The position numbers were made by a program, and so were the translations under genes. From an uncultured Prevotellaceae bacterium (lineage in GTDB: Bacteria; Bacteroidota; Bacteroidia; Bacteroidales; Muribaculaceae): a stretch of DNA of 59,707 nucleotides. The notes beneath the pieces were generated by a model that was given only the letters and a program-made list of their open reading frames with translations, was not told the DNA's origin and did not search any database. This document shows positions 1 through 8,595 of the stretch, one piece after another (positions within the stretch are counted from its first letter, which is position 1; each line of letters begins with the position of its first letter). The stretch is taken from assembly GCA_900318255.1 (NCBI GenBank), contig ONJX01000019.1, positions 1 through 59,707 on the forward strand, given 5' to 3'.

Positions 1-29
1 GGGTTCTTGCATGGTCTTGCGATTGAAGT

Positions 30-62
30 CGGGTCTCCGACCCGCCCGGCATCTTCGATGCC
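30..62. other. Twin perfect mini-hairpins
   Basis: Two adjacent perfect hairpins, each with a 6-bp stem and a 3-nt loop: CGGGTC-TCC-GACCCG (30-44) and GGCATC-TTC-GATGCC (48-62), only 3 nt apart. No gene covers them; bases 1-203 hold no convincing coding sequence. They may be the 3' end of a transcript that starts left of the window, or a fragment of a dispersed repeat. Function unknown. Confidence 0.4.
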
Positions 63-203
63 CAATGTCTCAACCTAACACAGGTTTTTGCAGGTGTCCC
101 ATAATAATCGAAGTTTTTTGATTTTTATGCTGAAACGCCGCCTTATTTATCTAAAGGTATAGATTTTTCGCCACAAAATAGCCTAATATTAAAACATTTT
201 TAT

Positions 204-211
204 TACCTTTG
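204..211 (+). promoter_or_regulatory. Bacteroidetes-type -7 box for tRNA-Pro
   Basis: TACCTTTG matches the Bacteroidetes -7 consensus TAnnTTTG and lies about 44 nt before the tRNA. Transcription should start near 218. I see no clear -33 TTTG. Confidence 0.6.
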
Positions 212-254
212 CACCCTGATTAGGGGGCTATATAATCTCCCTTATCAACAAGTT

Positions 255-328
255 CGGGGTGTAGCACAGTTGGTTAGCGCGCCACGTTCGGGACGTGGAG
301 GTCGGAAGTTCGAGTCCTCTCACCCCGA
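255..328 (+). tRNA. tRNA-Pro (anticodon CGG)
   Basis: The acceptor stem CGGGGTG (255-261) pairs fully with CACCCCG (321-327), and A328 is the discriminator base. The anticodon stem CCACG/CGTGG (282-286/294-298) encloses a 7-nt loop with CGG at 289-291, so the tRNA reads CCG proline codons. The T-arm carries GTTCGAGTC. No CCA is encoded, so it must be added after transcription. It stands alone, behind its own promoter. Confidence 0.95.
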
Positions 329-421
329 CTTGTGTTAGGGTTAAATAGCTGTAAAGCAGTTGTTTAACCTTGTTTTTTTGATAATTTGTCGCAATTTTTT
401 TGCTATTATCTTAAAAATGCC

Positions 422-429
422 TACCTTTG
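422..429 (+). promoter_or_regulatory. -7 box for the small membrane protein gene
   Basis: TACCTTTG fits TAnnTTTG and sits 30 nt before the ATG at 460, which gives a short leader. Confidence 0.5.
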
Positions 430-459
430 AAGATTTGACAATGCACACATAATCAAATA

Positions 460-735
460 ATGGAAGACGGCGAACACACTCCAGGCTGGATAAAGCTCGT
501 GATAGGGCTCTCGGCGCTACCGCTGCTGTGGTGGCCCGTGTCGCTGCTGCACGACAGCGGCTTTGTGATGGACGGCATGAAACGCGTGCTGATGATGCTC
601 TTCCCCCTCTATGCCATCCTCTCGCTGGGCTTTGCGTGGCACTGCCGCCACGAGCGCCGCGAGGTGATGTGGGTGCTGCTGGTGCTGCTGTGGTTCAGCT
701 ACGCGGCCATCTATGCGCTGGCAAGCATCGGCTAG
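460..735 (+). CDS. Small integral membrane protein, function unknown
   Basis: 91 residues with three likely membrane helices: about 11-30, 40-58 and 68-90. The helices are rich in Leu, Trp and Ala, and a short charged loop (HCRHERRE) precedes the last one. There is no signal peptide or lipobox and I recognise no family. The gene has its own -7 box and is separated from the next gene by a dispersed repeat. Another reading frame from 528 also stays open, but it is Arg-rich and without hydrophobic pattern, so this frame is preferred. Confidence 0.55.
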   Translation: MEDGEHTPGWIKLVIGLSALPLLWWPVSLLHDSGFVMDGMKRVLMMLFPLYAILSLGFAWHCRHERREVMWVLLVLLWFSYAAIYALASIG

Positions 736-748
736 TAAGGGGTAAGAT

Positions 749-817
749 TTAAGTGTTAAGTGTTAAGGGTTAAGTGGTGACAAGGCGTGCCTTGTCTTTC
801 TAGAAATTCTAGACAAT
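749..817. repeat. Composite intergenic repeat (TTAAGTG array, palindrome, CTAGA units)
   Basis: Three modules in order: 7-bp units related to TTAAGTG (749-778), the palindrome GACAAGGCGTGCCTTGTC (779-796), and two 9-bp units of the form TCTAGANNN (about 798-817). The same modules recur across the window; here the order is the reverse complement of that at 30569-30692. Confidence 0.75.
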
Positions 818-853
818 CTCAAAAATAAAAAGCAAAAATAAATAACAAAGAAT

Positions 854-2569
854 ATGATCAACGACTTAAAGATTTATTGCAAGAACACACAAGAGTATAT
901 CGGCATCGATGGTGGCGACACTTTGCAGGAGATATACGAGACTATCGAGAAGCGCTTGCCGTTCAGGCCCATCTGCGCTATGGTTAACAATAAGGTGGAA
1001 GACCTGGCCTACCCGGTGTTCTCGCCCAAGATGGTGGAGTTTGTAGAGCCCTTGGCCCCACAGGGGATAAGGGTGTATATCCACTCGCTGTGCATGGTGC
1101 TCTATAAAGCCATTGAGGACATGTTCCCTGGCAAGCGACTGCGCATCGAGCACAGCATCTCGGGGGGGTTCTACTGCAAAATCAAGCACGACGAGGAGCT
1201 GTTAACGCCCGAGAACATTGAGCGCATCAAGGCTCGCATGCAGCAGATTGTGGATCAAGACATCAAGTTTGTGCGCCGTGAGCGCCTCACCACCGACGTG
1301 GTGGAGATGTTCCGCAAGCAGGGTCTCAACGACAAGGTGCGCCTGCTCGAGTCGAGCAGCGACCTCTACACCGTCTATTACAAGCTCGACAACATCATCG
1401 ACAGCTACTACGAGCCGCTGGCGCCATCCACGGGCTACATCAAGGGCTTTGATTTAGAGCCCTACAAGGAAGGGATGCTGCTGCTCGGCCCAGACCCCAC
1501 CGACGTGACTAAGCCCCACAAGTCCTATCCCATGGAGAAGATGTTTAAGGCTTTTACCAATTATGTGAAGTTTAACGACATCGTGGGGCTCGACGATGTG
1601 GGCACCCTCAACAAGGGTATAGAGAAAGGGTGGGCCCCCGACATCATCAACGTTGCCGAGGCTCTGCACGACAAGATGTTCTCACGCATTGCCGACGACA
1701 TCACTCGCCGCTATCACGAGGGAGGCGCCCGCGTGGTGCTCATCGCCGGACCCTCATCGAGCGGTAAGACAACCTCGAGCAAGCGACTCGCCATTCAGCT
1801 GCTCACCAACTATATAGTGCCTAAGGTCATCTCGCTCGACAACTACTTTGTGGATCGCGCTCACACCCCGCGCGACGAGAATGGCGATTACGACTACGAG
1901 TCGCTCTATGCCCTCGACCTGGAGCAATTCAACAAAGACCTCAAAGCACTCATCAATGGCGAGGAGGTGAGAATGCCCACCTACAACTTCCAGACTGGTG
2001 AGCGCGAATATCGTGGCGACACCCTGCAGCTCAAGGAGAACAATATCCTGCTCATGGAGGGCATCCACGGCCTGAACCCTGAGCTGACCAAGGAAATTGC
2101 CGAGACGATGAAATACAAGGTGTATGTGAGTGCCCTCACCACACTGAGCATCGACGACCACAACTGGGTATCTACCAGCGACAACCGCCTGCTGCGGCGC
2201 ATCGTGCGCGACTACAAATACCGTGGTGCCGACGCGCGGGCTACCATTGCCCGCTGGCCCAGCGTGCGCCGTGGCGAGGAGAAATGGATATTCCCCTATC
2301 AGGAGAATGCCGACGCCATGCTCAACTCGTCTCTGCTCTTTGAGCTGGCAGTGATGAAGAATCAGGCCGAGGCAATCCTCAAGCAAGTGCCTAACAATGT
2401 GCCAGAGTATGCCGTTGCCAGTCGCCTGCTGCGCTTTCTGCATTACTTCAAGGCTATTGACGACACTCCTGTTGCCATCCCAAGCACCATTCCTGGAAGC
2501 CGCGCCACCGTCATCCCAGGCACTAGTCTCATTCGTGAGTTCTTGGGCGGCAGCAGCTTCCGCGAGTAG
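854..2569 (+). CDS. Nucleoside (uridine-type) kinase with N-terminal TGS-like domain
   Basis: 571 residues. The C-terminal half is a phosphoribulokinase/uridine kinase domain: the Walker A motif GPSSSGKTT starts at residue 299, followed by the family segment around SLDNYF and a downstream MEGIHGLNP stretch. The first ~60 residues look like a TGS domain and the middle resembles the second additional domain of threonyl-tRNA synthetase; this architecture is known in Bacteroidetes proteins annotated as nucleoside kinases. The likely reaction is phosphorylation of a nucleoside in the cytosol; the natural substrate cannot be read from sequence. The start fits the family N-terminus. No promoter is obvious; a composite repeat precedes the gene and a degenerate one follows it. 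Confidence 0.8.
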   Translation: MINDLKIYCKNTQEYIGIDGGDTLQEIYETIEKRLPFRPICAMVNNKVEDLAYPVFSPKMVEFVEPLAPQGIRVYIHSLCMVLYKAIEDMFPGKRLRIEHSISGGFYCKIKHDEELLTPENIERIKARMQQIVDQDIKFVRRERLTTDVVEMFRKQGLNDKVRLLESSSDLYTVYYKLDNIIDSYYEPLAPSTGYIKGFDLEPYKEGMLLLGPDPTDVTKPHKSYPMEKMFKAFTNYVKFNDIVGLDDVGTLNKGIEKGWAPDIINVAEALHDKMFSRIADDITRRYHEGGARVVLIAGPSSSGKTTSSKRLAIQLLTNYIVPKVISLDNYFVDRAHTPRDENGDYDYESLYALDLEQFNKDLKALINGEEVRMPTYNFQTGEREYRGDTLQLKENNILLMEGIHGLNPELTKEIAETMKYKVYVSALTTLSIDDHNWVSTSDNRLLRRIVRDYKYRGADARATIARWPSVRRGEEKWIFPYQENADAMLNSSLLFELAVMKNQAEAILKQVPNNVPEYAVASRLLRFLHYFKAIDDTPVAIPSTIPGSRATVIPGTSLIREFLGGSSFRE

Positions 2570-2570
2570 T

Positions 2571-2660
2571 GACATAAGGCGTGCCCTGTCGGCAAGCTGA
2601 CAAGGAACAAGGAACGAGCTGACGAGGCAATGGGGCAGTCTCACCACTTAACACTCATCT
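2571..2660. repeat. Degenerate copy of the palindrome plus CACTTAA module
   Basis: A damaged palindrome (GACATAAGGCGTGCCCTGTC, 2571-2590), then short AAGGAAC units near 2600-2617, then a CACTTAACACT stretch near 2643. It begins at the stop codon of the kinase gene. The rest of the gap up to the terminator at 2787 is AT-rich with nothing recognisable. Confidence 0.5.
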
Positions 2661-2786
2661 CTAACCTTTATCACTCTACACATTGATTATCGATAGTAGA
2701 AGATTCATAATCTTTAATAGGACAACAAAATAGGCCTTGTTTTTATTTTTTAGTAGAATAATCTCTTAACGGCTGAGACATAAAAA

Positions 2787-2822
2787 TCAAGGGCCGCACG
2801 GTGTGAAGCGTGCGACCCTTGA
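2787..2822 (-). terminator. Intrinsic terminator of the susC-susD operon
   Basis: A 14-nt stem TCAAGGGCCGCACG / CGTGCGACCCTTGA with one mismatch and an 8-nt loop. On the minus strand it is followed by a short T-run. It lies about 40 nt after the susD-like stop. Confidence 0.8.
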
Positions 2823-2863
2823 CCATTTTAATGCTTATTTAATCGCCCAGCTGTTGCTGGAAA

Positions 2864-4417
2864 TTAATTGGGATAATCACCAAGTGGGTTCTGGTCATTA
2901 GCAAGAGTCAGATTAGCGTTACCGTCAAACTCGGCCTGTGGGATAGTGAGAACCCAGCAGTAGCTCTCGGGATCGGCGGTTGCAGGATGGTTGGCAAGTC
3001 TTGCGGCAGTGGCCCATCCATCGGCTGGGTTGCGTACAAATCCTTGGTGCAGACGCTTGATGTCGAAGATGCGGCCTGCCTCGCCCCACAGCTCAATGCG
3101 GCGTTGCAGGATAATCTCCTCGAGCAGTGAGCCTGTCTCATCGCTAGTGAGAGCTCCAAGAGCGGTACCAGTCTTGTCGCAGGTGTAGTTAGGATCGCGT
3201 TTCTCCATCAGAGCCATAAGGTGGTCTTTAGCTTCACCATCCTTGCCTTGGCGGCACTCTGCCTCGGCAGCGATGAGGTACATCTCCTCTACACGCATCC
3301 AGATGTAGTCGCCGAGCCACTGTGCTGGGTCGCTGAATGTGAGTTTGCGCTGCAAGTGCTTACCATAACCAACGCTGCCCTTTGGCATTACGGGGAACCA
3401 GATAGCCTTGCGGGTATCGGTTTCCGACATCTTGTCGTAGAGTGATTGTGTCATCAACTTGGGCGCACGGAATCCATAGCTAGCGCATGTGTCCATGTGA
3501 GCATATAAGCTTGCATAGCCACCAGCTTGAGGCGCGATGATCTCGGCACCCCACATCACGTTGTCGTTCTTCACGTCGTTGTTGCCCTCAAAGTCCTTGG
3601 TGCTGATGATTTGTGCACTAGTGCTTGCTATAGCCTTTTGTGCAGCATCTTCGGCAACTGCCCAATTCTCTTCGACGAGAGCTACACGAGCGCGGATACC
3701 CTGAACAACGTCATAGCTCATGTTGGTTGGGTGTTGTTGAGGTATTCCTTCGAGCAACTCAGAGGCCTTGTTGATGTCATTGTCGATTTGTGCATAGACC
3801 TCGGCAACTGTTGCGCGTTTTTGACCTGTGGTGCCCTTGTAAGTGGGTTGAGTGTAGATGGGCACGCATGGGTCGCTCTCATGTCCCTTGTAGGTGCGAG
3901 CGAACCACTGAGAAAGCATGAAATAGCTGTAAGCACGTATTGCGTAGGCTTGCCCAAGTACATAATCCTTAGTCTCGGCATCGTTCTCATTAGCTTCATA
4001 TTTCTCCATTGCGTCGATAACGTAGTTGGCGTTAGCAATCCATTTGTAGTGGCCGTTCCACAAGTCATAGGAGCGCCATCCGTCGCTTGTGTAGCGTGCT
4101 TTAACATTGTAAACGTGGTCATTCCAGAACCACCCCGAGCCAGGGGCTCCCATCATCATGTCGTCGCCCATAAGCTCGGCTGCCAAATTGTAGGCACTAA
4201 TGCCAAAACACTGATGAATATTGAACTCTGTTGACCATCCGGCAGTGTACATTGAGCGGTAAACACCATCAATAGCCACCATGGCATGGTCGGGGTCACT
4301 CATCATGGTTTCGTAGTCAAGTGCATCGGTGGGAGTGGTGACAAGGCTATCCTCGGAGCAAGCGCTCAACGAGAGAAGTCCACCAATAGCTATTATAGCA
4401 TATATAAATTTTTTCAT
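2864..4417 (-). CDS. SusD/RagB-like outer-membrane glycan-binding lipoprotein
   Basis: 517 residues. The signal peptide ends in lipobox LSAC with Cys20 as the lipidated residue. The body has the TPR-like helical pattern of SusD proteins (AIRAYSYFMLSQWFA; the C-terminal ILQRRIELWGEAGRIFDIKRL motif near 440-460), which cap the SusC barrel and hold the glycan or peptide substrate at the surface. It starts 20 nt after the SusC-like gene, so the two are co-transcribed. No glycoside hydrolase, SusE/F or regulator accompanies the pair here, so the substrate cannot be inferred. Confidence 0.93.
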   Translation of the reverse strand: MKKFIYAIIAIGGLLSLSACSEDSLVTTPTDALDYETMMSDPDHAMVAIDGVYRSMYTAGWSTEFNIHQCFGISAYNLAAELMGDDMMMGAPGSGWFWNDHVYNVKARYTSDGWRSYDLWNGHYKWIANANYVIDAMEKYEANENDAETKDYVLGQAYAIRAYSYFMLSQWFARTYKGHESDPCVPIYTQPTYKGTTGQKRATVAEVYAQIDNDINKASELLEGIPQQHPTNMSYDVVQGIRARVALVEENWAVAEDAAQKAIASTSAQIISTKDFEGNNDVKNDNVMWGAEIIAPQAGGYASLYAHMDTCASYGFRAPKLMTQSLYDKMSETDTRKAIWFPVMPKGSVGYGKHLQRKLTFSDPAQWLGDYIWMRVEEMYLIAAEAECRQGKDGEAKDHLMALMEKRDPNYTCDKTGTALGALTSDETGSLLEEIILQRRIELWGEAGRIFDIKRLHQGFVRNPADGWATAARLANHPATADPESYCWVLTIPQAEFDGNANLTLANDQNPLGDYPN

Positions 4418-4437
4418 TGTAATCTCCTTTCTTTTAA

Positions 4438-7400
4438 TTAGAAGTTAACTTCTACACCAATTGTATAGGTGCGGTTAGGACTGTAGTCATAGTTAGTACC
4501 ACCAGTGAAGTTGTACTGAGGATCCATGCCCTTGAGGTGGGTGAAGAGGCACAGGTTGTCGCCCGAGGCAAATACCTTAGCACCCTGGATGCCAATCTTG
4601 TTCAAGAAAGTGCGTGGCAGATTATAAGAAAGAGTGATGTTCTTGATAGCAAAGTAAGACGCATCGATGAGGTAGCGGTCGCTGGCAACCTCTGGCCAGT
4701 CGCGATAGTCGTCAAGCTGGATGCGTGGAACATCGGTGATGTCGCCAGGTTTCTGCCAACGTTTTAAGGCGTCTTTGTGCCAAGTGCTGTTGCCAGAGCT
4801 AAGGCCCATCATGATGCCAGCATAAAGAGAGTCATAGACTTTACCACCTAAAGAATAAGTGGTCAAAATTGAGAGACCAAAGCCCTTCCAAGTGAGGTCG
4901 GTGCCAATGCTACCATAAAGCTTAGGAATGCGGCTTCCCTGATAGAACTTGTTGGCGTTAGCCTCATAGTAGTCGCTAGTCTTGTATTCATTGCCTTCCT
5001 CATCAACAGCCCAGTACAGAGGCAGACCAGTGTCGGGGTCAACACCAGCACCCTTGCTCAAATAATAGGTGTAGATGGGCATGCCCACCTTGATAGAGCG
5101 GATGCCGTTGAGGATCTCGTCGGTGTCGCCAGTGAGTTTAAGCACCTTGTTGTTAGTGCGGTTGAGCATCATCTCAATGTTCCACTCCAGGTCATTAGTG
5201 CGAACTGGTGTAGCGCCGAGTTTCAACTCAAAACCGGTGTTGCGCATGTCACCCACATTGTCGAGATAACCGGTGAAACCAGTAGAGAGAGCCATTGGGA
5301 AGTTGAGCAGCATGTCGGTAGTCTTTTTGTAGAAGTACTCGAAGTCGATGCGCAAGCGTCCACCCCACAGTGCAGCTTCAAAGCCAGCGTTGAGGTTAGA
5401 GTTCTTCTCCCAGCTTACTTCTTGATTCTCAAGAGACTGAACAAAAGCACCCACATTGCTTGAGTTAGTGTAACCCAAGTCGAAAAGCTGTTGCCATGCA
5501 TAGTAAGTGCCTATGTTGTCGTTACCTTGCTCACCATAGCTGACCTTCAAGCTCAGGTTCTGGATCCAGTCAACGTTTTGCATGAAAGCCTCTTTTGATA
5601 TGCGCCAGTTGGCACCCATCGACCAGAATGTGCCAGTGTGGTGTTTCTTGTGGAAGCGCGACGAGGCATCACTACGCAGCGAGGCCGACAGATAGTAGCG
5701 GTCATCATAGTTGTAGTTGAAACGACTCAGGAAAGAGTTGATGCGGTAATCATATTGATAAGAGTTGTTGTCCGAAACGTTGGCTCCGCCACTGAGTTCG
5801 TAGATGCCGTCGACGATGTTGGTGCGCTCAGCAAACAGGTAGTTCCACTTGTAGGCATACCACTCGTGGCCAATCAGGAAGTCAATGTTGTGAACCTTGT
5901 TGAAGGTGCGTGTCCAAGAGAGCAGCTGGTTGAAAGTGTAGCTCTGAGTGCGATAGTTCATCTTCTCGAGCAAGCCATGAGCATTGGCTTGGTTGCCATG
6001 CTGTGAGTTCATGTAGAACAAGCGGTTGCGGTTAACATAGTCCATACCAAAGTTCACTGCCAGCTTGATGCCCTGTCGCCAGCCATATTTCTCGAGGTCG
6101 CTACCGATAGTGATGCCAGTGCGCAGGCCTGCAACGTCGCGAACGTTGCTAGCCTTGTCCATCAGAAGCATGCCAAGCGAGTTGAAGTCGTTAAGGTTAC
6201 CAATGCGGTCACCCTCACCCCAGTCAAACTGGATATTGCCTTCAGGGTCAAGCTGGTTGTTGCCATTCTCGTCCTTGAGATAAACAGGGAACAATGGATT
6301 GATGAACTGTGCTGTAAACCAGGGGTTGCTGTGGCTGGTGTCGTCATAGTCACTGAAGTTGCTCTTAGAGTGACCTAGCGAGGTGTTGATGTTGGCTGCC
6401 AACCAGTCGTTGATTTGGCTGTTGACGTTGGCACGTGCGCTGTAGCGCTCGAAGCTTGTGGTCTTCAAGAAGCCGTTCTCCTTCAAGTAGCCGAGAGAGA
6501 ACATGTATTGAGTTTTCTTTGTTCCACCGTTGATAGAGAGCACGTGTTCGTGACGGAAAGCGCTCTTGCGAATCACACTGTCATACCAGTCCTCGTTCCA
6601 TGCACTCTTGACGTCATCATATATCATGCCGGTCTCGGGATTGATGATGTTGTCGAAGGTGTAGTTCTTGAATGGGTTGTACATCTCGCCACCGAGCTCG
6701 CCACCAAGATTATATTGGCTATAGGCTTCGGCTGTAGCGCGGTCCATGCCGTTGTCAACTTCAAAGTAGCTTGTCAAGCCCTCATAGAAGAGTTGAACGA
6801 ACTCCTTTTGGCTAACGGTCTCGTAGCGTGGAGTTGCACGGTTAGACCAACCAATAGTAGAGCGCCATGTAACATTGGTGCGGCCCTCAGAGCCTTTCTT
6901 GGTTTGAATCATGATCACACCGTTAGCACCACGAGCACCATAGAGCGCAGCAGCCGATGCGTCCTTCAAGACGGTCATGCTCTCGATATCGTTGGGGTTG
7001 ATATCGCTTAATGAGCCATCATAAGGAATGCCATCAACCACATAGAGAGGGTTGTTGCTGGCATTGATGGAGCCGAAACCGCGAATGCGGATAGCAACAT
7101 CAGCGCCTGGCTGACCAGAAGTGCCTCCCACCTGGATGCCGCCCACGTTACCCTCGAGGGCCTTGGTGGCACTGGTGATGGGGCGTGTCTCAATCTTCTT
7201 GTTGTTGATGGCTTGTGCCGAACCAGTAAACGAGGTCTTCTTGGTTGTGCCGTAGGCCACTACCATCACCTCGTCGAGAGTGAGGTCGTCTTCCTCAAGG
7301 GCTACTGTTACATAACTTGTAACCGCAACAGTCTGCTCTTTGTAGCCCACGTAGCTCACGCGCAGCTGAGTGACATTGTCGTTGACGGTTACTGTGAATT

Positions 7401-7569
7401 CACCGTTAATGTCGGTGCCAGTGCCTTGATTGGAACCCACTGCCTGCACGCTAGCGCCTATGAGCGGTTCGTTGTCGGTTGCACTGACGACCTTACCTTT
7501 AACGATCTTGGCCGAAGCGCCTAGCGCAATGAGGCACACGACCATCAGAGTTGATAAAAGTCTCTTCAT
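4438..7569 (-). CDS. SusC/RagA-family TonB-dependent outer-membrane transporter
   Basis: 1043 residues. Order: signal peptide (1-20), carboxypeptidase-like regulatory beta domain (about 22-105, with NGEF and VSYVGY motifs), a TonB-box-like LDEVMVVAYG segment, the plug domain (about 115-235, containing PLYVVDGIPYDG and VLKDASAAALYGARGANGVI), then a 22-strand barrel ending in an aromatic residue (VEVNF). It imports oligomeric substrate presented by the SusD partner, powered by TonB/ExbBD. Expression probably starts at the -7 box at 7763, giving a leader of about 190 nt. Confidence 0.95.
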   Translation of the reverse strand: MKRLLSTLMVVCLIALGASAKIVKGKVVSATDNEPLIGASVQAVGSNQGTGTDINGEFTVTVNDNVTQLRVSYVGYKEQTVAVTSYVTVALEEDDLTLDEVMVVAYGTTKKTSFTGSAQAINNKKIETRPITSATKALEGNVGGIQVGGTSGQPGADVAIRIRGFGSINASNNPLYVVDGIPYDGSLSDINPNDIESMTVLKDASAAALYGARGANGVIMIQTKKGSEGRTNVTWRSTIGWSNRATPRYETVSQKEFVQLFYEGLTSYFEVDNGMDRATAEAYSQYNLGGELGGEMYNPFKNYTFDNIINPETGMIYDDVKSAWNEDWYDSVIRKSAFRHEHVLSINGGTKKTQYMFSLGYLKENGFLKTTSFERYSARANVNSQINDWLAANINTSLGHSKSNFSDYDDTSHSNPWFTAQFINPLFPVYLKDENGNNQLDPEGNIQFDWGEGDRIGNLNDFNSLGMLLMDKASNVRDVAGLRTGITIGSDLEKYGWRQGIKLAVNFGMDYVNRNRLFYMNSQHGNQANAHGLLEKMNYRTQSYTFNQLLSWTRTFNKVHNIDFLIGHEWYAYKWNYLFAERTNIVDGIYELSGGANVSDNNSYQYDYRINSFLSRFNYNYDDRYYLSASLRSDASSRFHKKHHTGTFWSMGANWRISKEAFMQNVDWIQNLSLKVSYGEQGNDNIGTYYAWQQLFDLGYTNSSNVGAFVQSLENQEVSWEKNSNLNAGFEAALWGGRLRIDFEYFYKKTTDMLLNFPMALSTGFTGYLDNVGDMRNTGFELKLGATPVRTNDLEWNIEMMLNRTNNKVLKLTGDTDEILNGIRSIKVGMPIYTYYLSKGAGVDPDTGLPLYWAVDEEGNEYKTSDYYEANANKFYQGSRIPKLYGSIGTDLTWKGFGLSILTTYSLGGKVYDSLYAGIMMGLSSGNSTWHKDALKRWQKPGDITDVPRIQLDDYRDWPEVASDRYLIDASYFAIKNITLSYNLPRTFLNKIGIQGAKVFASGDNLCLFTHLKGMDPQYNFTGGTNYDYSPNRTYTIGVEVNF

Positions 7570-7762
7570 ACAGTAAACAATTAATGATTAAACTTCAATT
7601 TTTATACTCGAAATAAATAAGTTCATTTTTGTATTTAAAGGTAGTGTTGTAGGTTGCTCGCAGTTGGCTTCAGGTGTGGTTCTAAGGGTTGTAAAAAGAG
7701 GCTTGTTTTTCTGTGTCGTTTTACTTTCTTATAGTTGCTGAGACCATGCGAAACAACGATTG

Positions 7763-7770
7763 CAAAGTTA
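7763..7770 (-). promoter_or_regulatory. -7 box upstream of the susC-like gene
   Basis: On the minus strand TAACTTTG fits TAnnTTTG. It implies a leader of about 190 nt before the ATG at 7569. I recognise no riboswitch fold in it. Confidence 0.5.
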
Positions 7771-8315
7771 TATATTTATGATAAATGTGGCAAAATTATT
7801 TTAAAGTTTAACTTTTTGGGGTGGGGTTTGTTCTCTAATTTTGCCATTTTGATTTTTTATTCATAAATTTAAATATGTTAACAATATGGTGCTTGATTTA
7901 GTGGCTTCAAGTCATGTAAATAATGCTGCGCAGAATTTTTGTGGTTGAATTTCAGTGTTATATGTAGCCGAGAATTGCGTGTTTTCTAAGGGCGTGAATG
8001 AGCGCGGGTGGCGAGGTTCTCAGTTTTTTATCGCATGGTAATTGTTAAAATCATATTTTTTTAACAGTCCAAATTTTAACAAAAATCGTTTTTCTCATCG
8101 CTTGTCAAGTTGCAAAGTGAAAGTAGCAACGTCACTTCTCACGTGTTTTATGAAAAGAAAACAGTGAGTTTGTTTTAAAAAATAAGCTTGTGAGGTGGAC
8201 TGCACTCGCCACTTGGTCAATGATGTAAGTAATGATAGTGCGCGAACTTTAAAGGGATGCTCTAAAAATTGCTTGAGTCATATTTGGTTTGATTGTTGAT
8301 AGTTACGGATATATT
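7771..8315. other. AT-rich non-coding stretch
   Basis: No convincing reading frame on either strand. The stretch is AT-rich and has no tRNA-like fold or transposon end that I can see. It separates the start of the susC-like gene from the 48-bp array and could hold an unrecognised small RNA. Confidence 0.4.
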
Positions 8316-8583
8316 GTTCGCTAAATTCGCATAATTCGCCGTTTTAATTATTTCAGCGTGGCAGTTCGCTAAATTGGCATAATTCGCCGTTTTGAATATT
8401 TCAGCGTGGCAGTTCGCTAAATTCGCCGTTTTGAATATTCCAGCGTGGCAGTTCACTAAATTGGCTAAATTCGCCGTTTTGAATATTTCAGCGTGACAGT
8501 TCGCTAAATTCGCTAAATTCGCCGTTTTAATTGTTTCAGCGTGGCAGTTCGCTAAATTGGCTAAATTCGCCGTTTTTGATTGG
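8316..8583. repeat. 48-bp tandem array, nearly six units
   Basis: Units start at 8316, 8364, 8412, 8451, 8499 and 8547 (the last one partial). Each full unit is 48 bp: GTTC, two 9-bp subunits of type GCTAAATTS, then GCCGTTTT...CAGCGTGGCA. The third unit is 39 bp and lacks exactly one 9-bp subunit, a sign of slippage. Because 48 is a multiple of three, the minus strand stays open across part of the array, but the low-complexity product starts and ends arbitrarily and I do not call it a gene. The array lies directly behind the stop codon of a PorZ-like gene. There are no spacers, so it is not CRISPR. Confidence 0.95.
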
Positions 8584-8595
8584 TGGCATCGGCCG

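Noticed and set aside
2864..7569. Complete polysaccharide utilisation locus
   Set aside because: Only the SusC/SusD pair is present; no glycoside hydrolase, lyase, SusE/F or regulator is next to it.
8262..8456. Minus-strand open frame with a repeating Asn-Cys-His-Ala-Glu peptide
   Set aside because: It is produced by the 48-bp array, whose unit is a multiple of three; no promoter, start context or non-repeat domain supports a gene.
8316..8583. CRISPR array
   Set aside because: Units are directly adjacent with no unique spacers, and no cas genes are present.
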